DNA of 64,000 nt from Bifidobacterium breve DSM 20213 = JCM 1192 (GCF_001025175.1 NZ_AP012324.1:1798001-1862000), one strand, 5' to 3'. Shown: positions 28,465 to 37,277, counted from the first letter of the stretch. Translations and numbers: made by a program. The notes: a model not told the origin generated them from the sequence alone.

Positions 28465-29424
28465 TCAGTAATGAATGTACTGCAGCGAGCCAGCCTCAGC
28501 AGCAGTGAACGAACGCGAGGAGATAACACCCAAACCCTTCACATTGGATTCGGATATCTCGATGGAACCATCGGCGTTGATCTTCTCGACCACGGCGACA
28601 TGCCCATAGTAGGAATCAGCGCCTTGCTGGCCGGGCTGGAACACCACGACGTCGCCCACATGGCGAGGCGTGCTGTCCACCCAGTAGCCCAGCGCGCTGG
28701 CGCTGGAGGCCCACTGACCACCGTTACCGAAGCTGCCACCAACCGGCAGACCCAGCTCGGTGCGGCGCTGATAGGCGTACCACGTGCACTGACCCCACGG
28801 GTAAGTGTTTGACGCGCTCCTGCCTACAGCATGGTTCGGATTGAAACCAGCAGGCAGCACCGACTGATCCCCGTCCATCCACGCGGCAACCACCGGGTTG
28901 TTGGCGGTGTTGTGGTTCATCAAGTCGGTATTCAACGAGCTGTCCGAGTTGCTCAGGCCCCAGCCGCCCTCGTTGGAGGACTGCGTGGCATTGGCCGCGG
29001 ATTCATTCAAATCGGTACGGGCCTCGGAACGGGAAGCGGAGCTCACATCGGTGACGCGCTTAATCTGCGTAGTCGTAGTGGCCGCATCGGCAAGCACCGG
29101 GGAATTCTCTTCAGTGTTGGCAAAAGCCATTGCAGTGGCGGCAGTGCCGGCCAAAGCTGCCAGAGAGGCAGAAGCAAGAATATGGCTGCGACGTTCAGCC
29201 GCGCGGGCGGCCTGACGAATAGAACGACGGGTCTGCGGAGCGATTTCGTTAATCTTCTCAGCTACCGCGGGATCAAGACCCAGCACGGCGGCATCGCTGC
29301 CGGCAGCTTGCATGGCACGAACGGCGCGAGCACGATGGGACCCTTTACCGGAGGCAAAAAATACCTTCGCTAAGCTGAACTGCTGGCGCGAGACCTTGGT
29401 CGCCTTGTGCGAAGCATGCTTCAT
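28465..29424 (-). CDS. Secreted CHAP-domain amidase/peptidase
   Basis: The 319-residue protein starts with about 80 basic, Ala/Arg-rich residues, then a single hydrophobic segment (83-103) that acts as a late signal or anchor. A CHAP domain follows with Cys213 in YPWGQCTWYAY and His275 in YGHVAVVE. CHAP enzymes cut peptidoglycan amide bonds. The long cationic cytoplasmic head before the signal is unusual. The start at 29424 follows AAGGAG. The spacer SSASRSEARTDLNESA resembles linker segments in the two neighbouring peptidases. Confidence 0.88.
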   Translation of the reverse strand: MKHASHKATKVSRQQFSLAKVFFASGKGSHRARAVRAMQAAGSDAAVLGLDPAVAEKINEIAPQTRRSIRQAARAAERRSHILASASLAALAGTAATAMAFANTEENSPVLADAATTTTQIKRVTDVSSASRSEARTDLNESAANATQSSNEGGWGLSNSDSSLNTDLMNHNTANNPVVAAWMDGDQSVLPAGFNPNHAVGRSASNTYPWGQCTWYAYQRRTELGLPVGGSFGNGGQWASSASALGYWVDSTPRHVGDVVVFQPGQQGADSYYGHVAVVEKINADGSIEISESNVKGLGVISSRSFTAAEAGSLQYIHY

Positions 29425-29677
29425 ACTGTAAAAACTCCTTGGATGGGCTCACGGGCACCTGATATGGGCGTCACCGTTCCGTCACAATTTGCTACTGTAC
29501 AACGAACTGGGGCCAATGCCCAAACGCATAGCCTACACTTCGGGTGCATCAAACGTTTTACTTCGTGTCCTGAAATCACCGGAAAAGTGCTTCATTCCAA
29601 CCGTTTACCGCCTATTGTTCATCCGATTATCGGAAAAGTTATGACACAGCTCCCCCACTCTGGCTACCCTTGGAATC

Positions 29678-30814
29678 ATGACAGTGAACATTCCCGCATC
29701 GCTTAAACCCAGTGACGGCCGTTTCGGCTCTGGCCCCAGCAAGATTCGCACGGAGCAAATCGCCGCGCTCGGCGCCGGCGCCACCACGCTGCTCGGTACT
29801 TCGCATCGCCAGACTCCAGTCAAGCAATTGGTCGGCTCGATTCGCGAAGGGCTCACCGAATTCTTCCACCTGCCGGAAGGCTATGAAATCGCCTTGGGCA
29901 ATGGTGGTGCCAGTGCGTTCTGGGAAATCGCCTGCGCATCGTTGATTACCCGCCGCGCCGCATTCGGCACGTACGGCTCGTTCAGTGCGAAGTTCGCCGC
30001 CTCCGCAGCCAACGCACCATTCCTTGAGGATCCGGTGTTGTTCGCCGGCGAGCCCGGCACCTATCGTCTGCCTGAGCTCACCGAGGGCGTGGACACTTAC
30101 TGCTGGGCCCACAATGAGACCTCCACCGGCGTTGCAGCGCCGATTCGCCGTGTGCCGGAAAGCTTGGAAGCTGGCGCGTTGACTGTTATCGACGGCACAA
30201 GTGCGGCAGGCGCCCTGCCGGTGGATATCAGCCAGACCGACGTCTATTACTTCTCCCCGCAGAAGGCCTTCGGCTCCGATGGCGGCCTGTGGGTGGCAGC
30301 GCTCTCTCCCGCCGCCATCGACCGTGCGGCAGGTGTTGAGTCCAGCGCACACCTCGAAGGCGCACGCCGCTGGGTGCCTCCGTTCCTCTCATTGACCAGC
30401 GCACTCAACAATTCCCGCAAGGATCAGACGCTGAACACGCCGGCCGTGGCCACACTCATCATGATGGAGAATCAGGTGCGCTGGCTGAACAACAACGGCG
30501 GGCTCGACTGGGCCATCGCTCGTTGCGCCAAGTCCGCTTCCATTCTGTACTCCTGGGCCGAGCGTTCCGACTATGCACAGCCGTTCGTCTCCGATCCGGA
30601 AGCACGCTCGAGCGCAGTGGCCACTATTGATCTGGACGAGCAGGTTCCGGCAAGTCAGGTGCTTGCCATTCTGCGAGAGAACGGCATCGTCGACTGCGCC
30701 GGATACCGCAAGCTGGGGCGCAACCAGCTGCGTGTCGGCGTGTTCCCGTCTGTGGAACCGTCTGACGTCACTGCTCTGACCGCATGCATTGACTATGTGG
30801 TCGAGCATATGTAG
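29678..30814 (+). CDS. serC: Phosphoserine aminotransferase
   Basis: SerC converts 3-phosphohydroxypyruvate plus glutamate to phosphoserine, a step in serine and pyridoxal phosphate synthesis. The 378-residue protein has the start GRFGSGPSKIR, the PLP lysine K196 in YYFSPQKAFGSDGGLW, and a C-terminus matching the actinobacterial SerC group. The ATG at 29678 is supported by the conserved N-terminus rather than by a strong ribosome site. It is monocistronic, with a strong terminator 34 bases on. Confidence 0.94.
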   Translation: MTVNIPASLKPSDGRFGSGPSKIRTEQIAALGAGATTLLGTSHRQTPVKQLVGSIREGLTEFFHLPEGYEIALGNGGASAFWEIACASLITRRAAFGTYGSFSAKFAASAANAPFLEDPVLFAGEPGTYRLPELTEGVDTYCWAHNETSTGVAAPIRRVPESLEAGALTVIDGTSAAGALPVDISQTDVYYFSPQKAFGSDGGLWVAALSPAAIDRAAGVESSAHLEGARRWVPPFLSLTSALNNSRKDQTLNTPAVATLIMMENQVRWLNNNGGLDWAIARCAKSASILYSWAERSDYAQPFVSDPEARSSAVATIDLDEQVPASQVLAILRENGIVDCAGYRKLGRNQLRVGVFPSVEPSDVTALTACIDYVVEHM

Positions 30815-30847
30815 CGCAATCGTATCCAGCGATTCATCGACGTACAG

Positions 30848-30880
30848 GAGAGGGGCATGTATAGCCCCTCTCATTTTTTT
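30848..30880 (+). terminator. serC terminator
   Basis: GAGAGGGGC and GCCCCTCTC enclose seven bases and are followed by ATTTTTTT, a textbook intrinsic terminator. Confidence 0.92.
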
Positions 30881-30909
30881 GACGTTCCTGTTTACTATTG
30901 TCGTTGAGT

Positions 30910-31164
30910 ATGAAGTTCGCACCCATTATCGACCCAGCCGTCCGCAAACCCGCACCCAAACCCGTGCGAGTGGATTTGCGTAAGGCATTTGGCATGGGTA
31001 CGGGCCTGTGGGCTGTGGCGCTGGTCATCGCCCTGATTCTACTGGCGTTTAATCACAGCACCCTTCCGCTGGTCATCATGTGCGCTGCTGGCGTGATTAT
31101 CGGCGTGCTGCTGCTGATTTGGGAACACTTCGACCGCTGGGACTACCGCCGTCTCGGTCAATGA
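30910..31164 (+). CDS. Small DUF2530-like membrane protein
   Basis: The 84-residue protein has a polar Pro/Lys-rich start (DPAVRKPAPKPVRVDLRK) and two membrane segments near residues 30-48 and 52-70. It ends WEHFDRWDYRRLGQ. This pattern matches the actinobacterial DUF2530 family, of unknown function. The frame extends a little upstream, but ATG 30910 is closest to a possible -10 (TACTAT at 30893), which would make the message nearly leaderless. Its stop directly abuts the stop of the opposing kinase gene. Confidence 0.65.
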   Translation: MKFAPIIDPAVRKPAPKPVRVDLRKAFGMGTGLWAVALVIALILLAFNHSTLPLVIMCAAGVIIGVLLLIWEHFDRWDYRRLGQ

Positions 31165-32358
31165 TCATTGGGCCAACGGCAGTGTCAGACTGAACGTGCT
31201 GCCCTGTCCCGGCGCACTCCATACGGATACGTCACCGTGATGCGTCAGCGCCACATGCTTGACAATGGCCAGACCCAAGCCAACGCCATCCGCAGTACGT
31301 TCGCTCTGCGAGGAGCCACGATAGAACCGCTCGAAGATACGAGCTTGGTCTTTCTTGGCAATGCCCACGCCTTGGTCGATGACTCGGATTACCGCCTGCT
31401 CTCCATCCTTGGATTTGACCGCGGACACACTCACCGTGCCATTCGCCGGAGAGTATCCGATGGCGTTTTCCATAAGCTTGGTCACGGCACTGTCGATCTG
31501 GTCGGTCTCGCCGTTGATCACCAAGTCTTCATCGCCGGCGACATTGAGCTGGACTTTGGACTGGGCAGCCAGAGGTTCGAGACGTTCGGCCACTTGCCGC
31601 AATTGTCCCATCACATTCAGTCGGTTGGCCGAAGACGGCGTAATAGGCTCCTGCGCACGGATCAGCAGCAGCAAATCAGATACCATGTGGTTGAGCTTGC
31701 TGCAGCTGGATTTCACCTGCCGCGCATCGTCCATCACCTGTCGCTCATCAAGGTTTCCCGCCTCCAAAGAATCAGCAAGCTTGGCCAGGGCATCAGTGGG
31801 GCTGAGCAACTGTTCAGACACGTTCGTAATGAATGAATCACGCACCTGGGAGAACCGAATCGCCTCACTTACATCGGCAATCAACACCACGATGAAATGC
31901 TCATTGATGCGCCCCACAGTAACTTTCAGCCAGTTCGGTCGATGCACCGATCGTGTCTCTACATGATTGATTCTGTTCTCGGCGCTGTCGTACCGTTCGG
32001 GAGTGGCGGTGGTCAAATCGAACTGACGTTTGCCGCCGGTCTGCCGCACCTCATGCACGGCATTTAATACCTCTTGCTCCGCAATGGCATCGTCCGAGAC
32101 CACACCCAATCGGTAGGCGGACGGAGAGCAACGCACCACATCATCATTGTCATCAATCACTATGGATGTGGTCGGCAGCATGGAGAGCAAGGCCGCGGTA
32201 TCGTCGCACAGGTCGTCATCCTCGTCATCGTCGATGAGCGGGGAATCCAAGGAAATGCGATGCGTCACGAATCCCACCACCAGTACAACGACTAGTACCA
32301 GCAACACAACGGCCGCAACAATGAGGGCAGCCACAACAGGAAACGGCATCGATGTCAT
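31165..32358 (-). CDS. Sensor histidine kinase-like protein lacking the phosphoacceptor His
   Basis: The 397-residue protein has one membrane segment (5-32), a PAS-like region, a dimerisation helix and a HATPase domain. The architecture resembles SenX3/PhoR phosphate sensors, and it is divergent from phoU. The ATPase boxes are intact: MENAIGYSPANG, VIDQGVGIAKKDQ, FERFYRG and GVGLGLAIVK. The H-box, normally F-x-N-V-S-H-E-L-x-T-P, reads FITNVSEQLLSP, with Glu182 (codon at 31813-31815) where His belongs. No response regulator gene lies beside it. It may be a pseudokinase that binds ATP but cannot autophosphorylate at the usual site. Confidence 0.85.
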   Translation of the reverse strand: MTSMPFPVVAALIVAAVVLLVLVVVLVVGFVTHRISLDSPLIDDDEDDDLCDDTAALLSMLPTTSIVIDDNDDVVRCSPSAYRLGVVSDDAIAEQEVLNAVHEVRQTGGKRQFDLTTATPERYDSAENRINHVETRSVHRPNWLKVTVGRINEHFIVVLIADVSEAIRFSQVRDSFITNVSEQLLSPTDALAKLADSLEAGNLDERQVMDDARQVKSSCSKLNHMVSDLLLLIRAQEPITPSSANRLNVMGQLRQVAERLEPLAAQSKVQLNVAGDEDLVINGETDQIDSAVTKLMENAIGYSPANGTVSVSAVKSKDGEQAVIRVIDQGVGIAKKDQARIFERFYRGSSQSERTADGVGLGLAIVKHVALTHHGDVSVWSAPGQGSTFSLTLPLAQ

Positions 32359-32549
32359 ACTTTCATTGTTCCACACGTGCGGCGGCATTCACGTGCGACC
32401 GGCACGCCGATAACATGAATTTCAGGTGAACAACCCAATGAACAGTAGAACAACTTGAGGTTGCCATTATCTACATTGAAGTAGGAACGGAATGCTGGAA
32501 TAATACACTGATACAGGTTGCACAACGAGAAGCATGAAAGGCTGGAGAA

Positions 32550-33224
32550 ATGCGCGTTATTTTTAACGAGGAGCTGAAGCAGGTTGCCGATGACCTCGAC
32601 CGCATGGCGCAAGATGTGCGCAAAGCGATCAAAGGAGCTGGGGATGCTCTGCTGAATCAGGACGTTGAAGCCGCTCAAACCGTGATTGATGGCGACATCG
32701 AAATCGATGCTTTGGAGTCCTCCGTTCTCGACCAGTGCGTGAAGCTGCTCGCCAAGCAGAATCCGGTGGCCACCGATCTGCGCGTGGTGGTTTCCACCAT
32801 GCGTCTGGCCTCCACATTCGAGCGTATGGGCGATTTGGCCCGTCACGTGGCCGAAGCCGCACGCCGCACGTACCCGGCTGCCGCAATCCCGGAATCCGCT
32901 CAACCGGTATTTGCCGACATGGTCGCGTTCCTGGACAACACCGCCGATCAGCTGGTGGCCATGCTCACCGACCGCGATGCCAAGACCGCTGAGGCCATCA
33001 TTCTGGCCGATGACAAGCTGGACGAGCTGCATCACCGGACCTTCGACCTGGCGCTGTCCGACGAGATCACTCGTCAGCAGACCGTAGACATCGTGCTGCT
33101 GGGCCGCTTCCTGGAGCGCCTTGGCGATCACGCCGTGTCCGCCGCCCGCCGTGTGGTCTACATCGTCTCCGGCTTCGACCCCACCAAGGAGCCGACCCGC
33201 GACGAAGGCACCGACATCGACTGA
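32550..33224 (+). CDS. phoU: Phosphate transport system regulator PhoU
   Basis: The 224-residue all-helical protein carries two PhoU repeats with the metal-binding pattern E/D-x3-D-x3-E/D (for example MRLASTFERMGDLARHV and GRFLERLGDHAVSA). PhoU links the Pst phosphate transporter with the phosphate-sensing kinase and represses it when phosphate is plentiful. The ATG follows GGAGAA. It is divergent from the SenX3-like protein, the usual bifidobacterial partner, though pst genes are not in view. Confidence 0.93.
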   Translation: MRVIFNEELKQVADDLDRMAQDVRKAIKGAGDALLNQDVEAAQTVIDGDIEIDALESSVLDQCVKLLAKQNPVATDLRVVVSTMRLASTFERMGDLARHVAEAARRTYPAAAIPESAQPVFADMVAFLDNTADQLVAMLTDRDAKTAEAIILADDKLDELHHRTFDLALSDEITRQQTVDIVLLGRFLERLGDHAVSAARRVVYIVSGFDPTKEPTRDEGTDID

Positions 33225-33266
33225 TAATTGAACACTTATCCTCCTGTGGCTTGAGGAGGATGCCCG

Positions 33267-33306
33267 AAAAGCGGCGATCCGGCTACGGCTGGACGCCGTT
33301 TTTTTG
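33267..33306 (+). terminator. phoU terminator
   Basis: AGCGGCGATCCGGC and GCTGGACGCCG fold into an interrupted stem followed by TTTTTTTG. Confidence 0.8.
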
Positions 33307-33334
33307 TTGCTTTTAGGCGGTGCACCGGCATATC

Positions 33335-33493
33335 CACCACGTAGCAAATGTCTCACCACGTAGTGAATCTCCCACCACGATGTCAGCCGAATTTTGCATT
33401 TCGCGGAATTCCGCCGTTTTGGGACACCACGTGGTGGGCATTTCACAACGTCGTGGGTATTTCACCTCGCGGTGGGGAGTTCGCTTCGTGGTG
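33335..33493. repeat. 19-bp phased convergent repeat array
   Basis: CACCACG occurs at 33335, 33354 and 33373, exactly 19 bp apart. Its inverse CGTGGTG (or CGTCGTG, CGCGGTG) occurs at 33430, 33449, 33468 and 33487, again exactly 19 bp apart. A perfect CACCACGTGGTG sits at 33425-33436. The 12-bp spacers are also related (GTGAAAT-type on both sides). The two arrays face each other across a unique AT-richer 50-bp centre. No reading frame explains it. The remaining bases of 33225-33593 are two terminators. Confidence 0.9.
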
Positions 33494-33535
33494 GAGCGGC
33501 ACAAACCGTTTGAAACTTGTTTCGGCATAGCAAAA

Positions 33536-33564
33536 GGGAGTCGCACGATAATTGTGCGACTCCC
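33536..33564 (-). terminator. gpmA terminator
   Basis: GGGAGTCGCAC and GTGCGACTCCC form an 11-bp stem with a 7-nt loop. On the minus strand it is followed by TTTTGC. Confidence 0.88.
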
Positions 33565-33593
33565 CTAATGCTTACCGTATTAGCGGCTTAGGC

Positions 33594-34334
33594 TCACTCC
33601 TGGCCCTGAGCAGCGACAGCGGCGGCACCGGCGGCGGCAGCCTCCGGGTCCAGATACTCACCACGCGGCTTGATCGGCTTGAAGTTCTCGTCCAGCTCGT
33701 AGAGCAGCGGGATAGCGGTCGGGATGTTGACCTTGGCGATCTCATCCTCGGACAGGTTGTCCAGCATCTTGACGATGGCACGCAGGCTGTTGCCGTGAGC
33801 AGCAATCAACACGGTCTTACCAGCGCGCAGCTCCGGCTCGATGGCGGACTCGAAGTACGGCTTCACACGCTCAACAACGTTGGCCAGGCACTCGGCTTCC
33901 GGAACCGGATCGCCGGCGTAGCGCGGGTCGTTATTCTGGGCGTACTGGTCGTTCGGGTCGATCTCGGGCGGCGGAGTGGCGTAGGAACGGCGCCACAGCA
34001 TGAACTTCTCGTCACCGTACTCTTCGCGAATCTCGGTCTTGTTCTTGCCCTGCAGAGCGCCGTAGTGACGCTCGTTGAGACGCCAATCACGCTGAACCGG
34101 AATCCACAGGCGATCTGCGGCATCCAGAGCGATGTTGGCAGTGTTGATGGCGCGACGCAGCAGGGAGGTGAACACGATGTCCGGAAGGACGTTCTTCTCC
34201 TTGAGCAGCTCGCCGCCACGCTTGGCTTCGGCTTCACCCTGCTCGGTCAGCGGTACGTCGACCCAGCCGGTGAACTGGTTGGTTTTATTCCATGCGCTCT
34301 GTCCATGACGGAGCAGTACTAATTTATAAGTCAT
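33594..34334 (-). CDS. gpmA: Phosphoglycerate mutase, 2,3-bisphosphoglycerate-dependent
   Basis: GpmA interconverts 3- and 2-phosphoglycerate in the cytoplasm in the lower half of the bifid shunt. Hallmarks in the 246-residue protein are [12 protein letters not shown] with phospho-His10, [11 protein letters not shown], and [11 protein letters not shown] with the second His. The start at 34334 gives the conserved [11 protein letters not shown]-terminus; the frame extends ten codons further without support. The C-terminal tail after GEYLDPEA is Ala-rich. It ends at a strong terminator beyond which lies the 19-bp array. Confidence 0.95.
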   Translation of the reverse strand: MTYKLVLLRHGQSAWNKTNQFTGWVDVPLTEQGEAEAKRGGELLKEKNVLPDIVFTSLLRRAINTANIALDAADRLWIPVQRDWRLNERHYGALQGKNKTEIREEYGDEKFMLWRRSYATPPPEIDPNDQYAQNNDPRYAGDPVPEAECLANVVERVKPYFESAIEPELRAGKTVLIAAHGNSLRAIVKMLDNLSEDEIAKVNIPTAIPLLYELDENFKPIKPRGEYLDPEAAAAGAAAVAAQGQE

Positions 34335-34424
34335 ACGGTTCAGTCTACAGCCGTATGCCGCCAAACACGAGTATCCGTCTTAGATATTTCATCTCAATTA
34401 GGTCACAACGCCGCGTTCCTTTTC

Positions 34425-34470
34425 CCGGCTCCCTTCCCAAGGGGAGCTGCCAGCGTAGCTGACTGAGGGA
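34425..34470. repeat. Intergenic palindromic repeat, single unit
   Basis: GGCTCCCTTCCCAAGGGGAGC hairpin halves, then AGCGTAGCTGACTGAGGG: the same order of blocks as the left half of the 35462 element. It abuts the menA stop and may be its terminator. Confidence 0.7.
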
Positions 34471-34471
34471 A

Positions 34472-35437
34472 TTACAGCGCTACGGAAAGTGCGAGCACCA
34501 CTGCGAACAGCAGCGTCTGGAAGCTGGCCGCACCCAAAGCGGGACCAAATGCATGCTTCTTGACGCTGGAAATCATGCGCACCGGCACACCCGCTCCAGA
34601 GAGCAGCAGCACCACACCCCACGGCCACCATAATGTGCCGCACATCAGTAGGGCAATAATCCATGCAATAACACAGCACACAATCAGCAACGTGCGTGCG
34701 CCGGACTCCCCCATACGCACGGCCAGCGTACGTTTGTTATGTTCGCGGTCTTCGTCGATATCACGTAGGTTGTTCACCATCAGTATGTGGCAGGAGAACA
34801 ATCCTGCCGCCACGGCACCCAGCAGACCGCCGACATCCACCATGCCACACAGCGCATATTCGGTGCCCAACACTGCGGCCAGACCGAAGAACAGGAACAC
34901 GCCGACCTCTCCAAGACCGACATAACCGTACGGATGCTTGCCACCGGTGTAGAACCAGCCGGCCACTAGCGAGGCCGCACCCACGGCAAACAGCCACCAT
35001 GCTTGGGAAATCACGATGGCGGCAATGCCGCAGACGCAGGCGATACCTGCACAGATGATTGCCGCAATGAATACGTGCTTGGCCGGCACCAGACCGGATT
35101 CGGTCAACCGCTGCGGTTTGCCGGATTGCGATTCACTACCGCCACGTCCGGCATCGGTACCGCGAACGCCATCGGAGTAATCATTCGCATAGTTGACGGC
35201 GATTTGCAGGAACAGCGCCACCAACAGGCACAGGAAAGTCACCATCCAGAACCGACCCAACAGCAGATCCTGCTGCGCCCGGTTCACGGCGCAATAAGCC
35301 GGCTCAGGATAGATTGCGACGCAGGTGCCCATCTGCTCGATATGCACACGAGCCATCGCCGCACCCACCATCACCGAGGCGATGGAGGCGGCCAACGTCT
35401 TGGGACGCGCACCCTTGAGCCACAAACCAATGGACAT
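34472..35437 (-). CDS. menA: UbiA-family prenyltransferase, MenA-like
   Basis: The 321-residue membrane protein has about eight hydrophobic segments and both aspartate motifs of UbiA enzymes: NYANDYSDGVRGTD and DIDEDREHNKRT. These bind the prenyl diphosphate through Mg. The family closest in layout is 1,4-dihydroxy-2-naphthoate prenyltransferase, which makes demethylmenaquinone. No other menaquinone gene is in the window, and bifidobacteria are not known to respire, so either the acceptor differs or precursors are taken up. The start at 35437 follows AGAAGG. Annotation as MenA is by similarity of motifs only. Confidence 0.8.
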   Translation of the reverse strand: MSIGLWLKGARPKTLAASIASVMVGAAMARVHIEQMGTCVAIYPEPAYCAVNRAQQDLLLGRFWMVTFLCLLVALFLQIAVNYANDYSDGVRGTDAGRGGSESQSGKPQRLTESGLVPAKHVFIAAIICAGIACVCGIAAIVISQAWWLFAVGAASLVAGWFYTGGKHPYGYVGLGEVGVFLFFGLAAVLGTEYALCGMVDVGGLLGAVAAGLFSCHILMVNNLRDIDEDREHNKRTLAVRMGESGARTLLIVCCVIAWIIALLMCGTLWWPWGVVLLLSGAGVPVRMISSVKKHAFGPALGAASFQTLLFAVVLALSVAL

Positions 35438-35461
35438 AAGCAACCTTCTTTCCGATATAAC

Positions 35462-35584
35462 TCGGCTCCCCTCTCTGAGAGGAGCTGTCACCGTAAGTGA
35501 CTGAGGGGAGTCGCTGGCGGTATCACCCTTCGACTCCCCTCAGTCTCACTTCGTTCGACAGCTCCCCTCACCCGAGGGGAGCCG
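35462..35584. repeat. Paired inverted intergenic repeat
   Basis: A left half (GGCTCCCCTCTCTGAGAGGAGC, then GTAAGTGACTGAGGGGAGTC) and a right half (GACTCCCCTCAGTCTCACTT, then GACAGCTCCCCTCACCCGAG) are inverted around a GC spacer. Each half contains two hairpins, and the pair can also form one long stem. It lies between lysS and menA. Confidence 0.85.
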
Positions 35585-35594
35585 GAAATAGGTT

Positions 35595-37277
35595 TCAGCC
35601 AACCAGCGGCTTGACCAGCGGGAAGGTGATGGTCTCGCGAATCGTGGCACCGGTCAGCGCGATAAGCAGTCGGTCAATGCCCATGCCCATGCCGCCTGCC
35701 GGGGGCATGCCCACACCAAGGGCCTCGAGGAAGTCCTCATCAATATCGCAGGCTTCCTCGTCACCGGCGAGCGCGTCCTTGGCCTGAGCCACGAAGCGTT
35801 CGCGCTGCACGATCGGATCGTTGAGCTCGGAGTAGCCAGTGGCCAGCTCGAAGCCGCGCACGTAGAGATCCCACTTCTCCACCACGCCGGGCTTGGTGCG
35901 GTGCCCCTTGACCAGCGGGGAGGTTTCAACCGGGAAGTCACGCACGAAAGTGGGCTCGTAGAGCTTGTCCTCGTAGAAGTGCTCCCACAGGTGCTCGACG
36001 AGCTTGCCGTGGTTCTCCACGTCGTCACGCTCCACACCGAGCTTGTCGGCGATCTCGCCCAGATGCTCCACGGAGGTACCGGGGTGCTCGGGGCCGCCGT
36101 TCGGCACGATTTCCTCGCCCAATGCCTCGGACAGGGAGTCGTACATGCTGATGGTCTTCCATTCGCCGCCGAAGTCGTATTCAGTGCCGTCGAGCAGCGT
36201 GACCTTGTGCGAACCGTAGACGTCCATAGCGGTCTGCTGCACGAGTTCCTTGACCAGCTGGCCGATGGAATCATAGGTGCCGTAGGCCTGGTAGGCCTCG
36301 ACCATAGTGAACTCGGGAGCATGGGTGGCGTCGACGCCCTCGTTGCGGAAATCGCGGTTGATCTCGAACACACGGTCGATGCCGCCGACCAGGCAGCGCT
36401 TGAGGAACAGTTCCGGGGCGATGCGCAGGTACAGATCCAGGTCGAAGGCGTTCATGTGCGTGGTGAACGGACGGGCGGCCGCGCCACCGTGCAGGGTCTG
36501 CAGCATCGGGGTTTCGACCTCGAGGAAGTCGTGGGCATCGAAGGTGCGACGCAGGGATGCCACGGCCTTGGAACGATTGCGCACCATGTTGCGAATGTTC
36601 TCGTCCGCGATCATGCCGATGTACGGCTTGCGGGTGCGGGTGTCTTCGTTCAGATCCTTGTGCAGGGCCGGCAGCGGCTGCAGAGCCTTGGATGCGATGG
36701 CCCATTCGGTGGCGAATACGGACAGCTCACCGGTCTTGGAAGCGATGACGCGACCCTTCAGGTACAGATGATCGCCAAGGTCAACGAGCTGCTTGAACTG
36801 CTTCAAGGAGTCGGCTCCGATCTCCTTCTTGGAGATCATGCCCTGAATCCTGGTGCCGTCGCCGGCGGACAGCTGCACGAAGCACAGGCCGCCAGCGTTG
36901 CGCAGGAACAGCACGCGGCCGGCGATGCCGACCATGTCTTCGGTCTCCTGGCCAGCTTCGAGCTTGCCGTCGTACTTGGCGCGTACCTCTTCGATGGTGT
37001 TGGTCACATCAAGGTGCACCGGGTAGGGGGCAATGCCGGACTCAAGCATCATCGCGCGCTTGGCCACGCGCATCTGCACCTGCTCGGGGTGACCCAGCGG
37101 GCCGAACTCCTTATTGGAGGGATCCACAGCCTCGTCCAGCGTGGCGCCGGACTTGATTTTCTCACGGATAGTGGCATCCTGCTTGAGCAGCATTTCCGCA
37201 CGCTCAACAGTGCTCATCTGCGGGACTGCCGGGGTTTCGTTCTCAGTATTTTCAGTGTTCTCAACAACTTCAGCCAT
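35595..37277 (-). CDS. lysS: Lysyl-tRNA synthetase, class II
   Basis: LysS charges tRNA-Lys with lysine. The 560-residue enzyme has an anticodon-binding OB fold (about 100-200) and class II motifs: FLEVETPMLQTLHGGAAARP (motif 1 region), FEINRDFRNEGVDATHAPEF (motif 2) and GMGMGIDRLLIAL (motif 3). About 60 acidic residues precede the domain, an extension common in actinobacteria. No strong ribosome site precedes the ATG at 37277, but no alternative fits better. It is transcribed away from tRNA-Pro. Confidence 0.96.
   Translation of the reverse strand: MAEVVENTENTENETPAVPQMSTVERAEMLLKQDATIREKIKSGATLDEAVDPSNKEFGPLGHPEQVQMRVAKRAMMLESGIAPYPVHLDVTNTIEEVRAKYDGKLEAGQETEDMVGIAGRVLFLRNAGGLCFVQLSAGDGTRIQGMISKKEIGADSLKQFKQLVDLGDHLYLKGRVIASKTGELSVFATEWAIASKALQPLPALHKDLNEDTRTRKPYIGMIADENIRNMVRNRSKAVASLRRTFDAHDFLEVETPMLQTLHGGAAARPFTTHMNAFDLDLYLRIAPELFLKRCLVGGIDRVFEINRDFRNEGVDATHAPEFTMVEAYQAYGTYDSIGQLVKELVQQTAMDVYGSHKVTLLDGTEYDFGGEWKTISMYDSLSEALGEEIVPNGGPEHPGTSVEHLGEIADKLGVERDDVENHGKLVEHLWEHFYEDKLYEPTFVRDFPVETSPLVKGHRTKPGVVEKWDLYVRGFELATGYSELNDPIVQRERFVAQAKDALAGDEEACDIDEDFLEALGVGMPPAGGMGMGIDRLLIALTGATIRETITFPLVKPLVG

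Noticed and set aside
33335-33493. CRISPR array
   Set aside because: Repeat unit only 7 bp conserved with related 12-bp spacers, two opposing orientations, and no cas genes. It does not fit any CRISPR layout.
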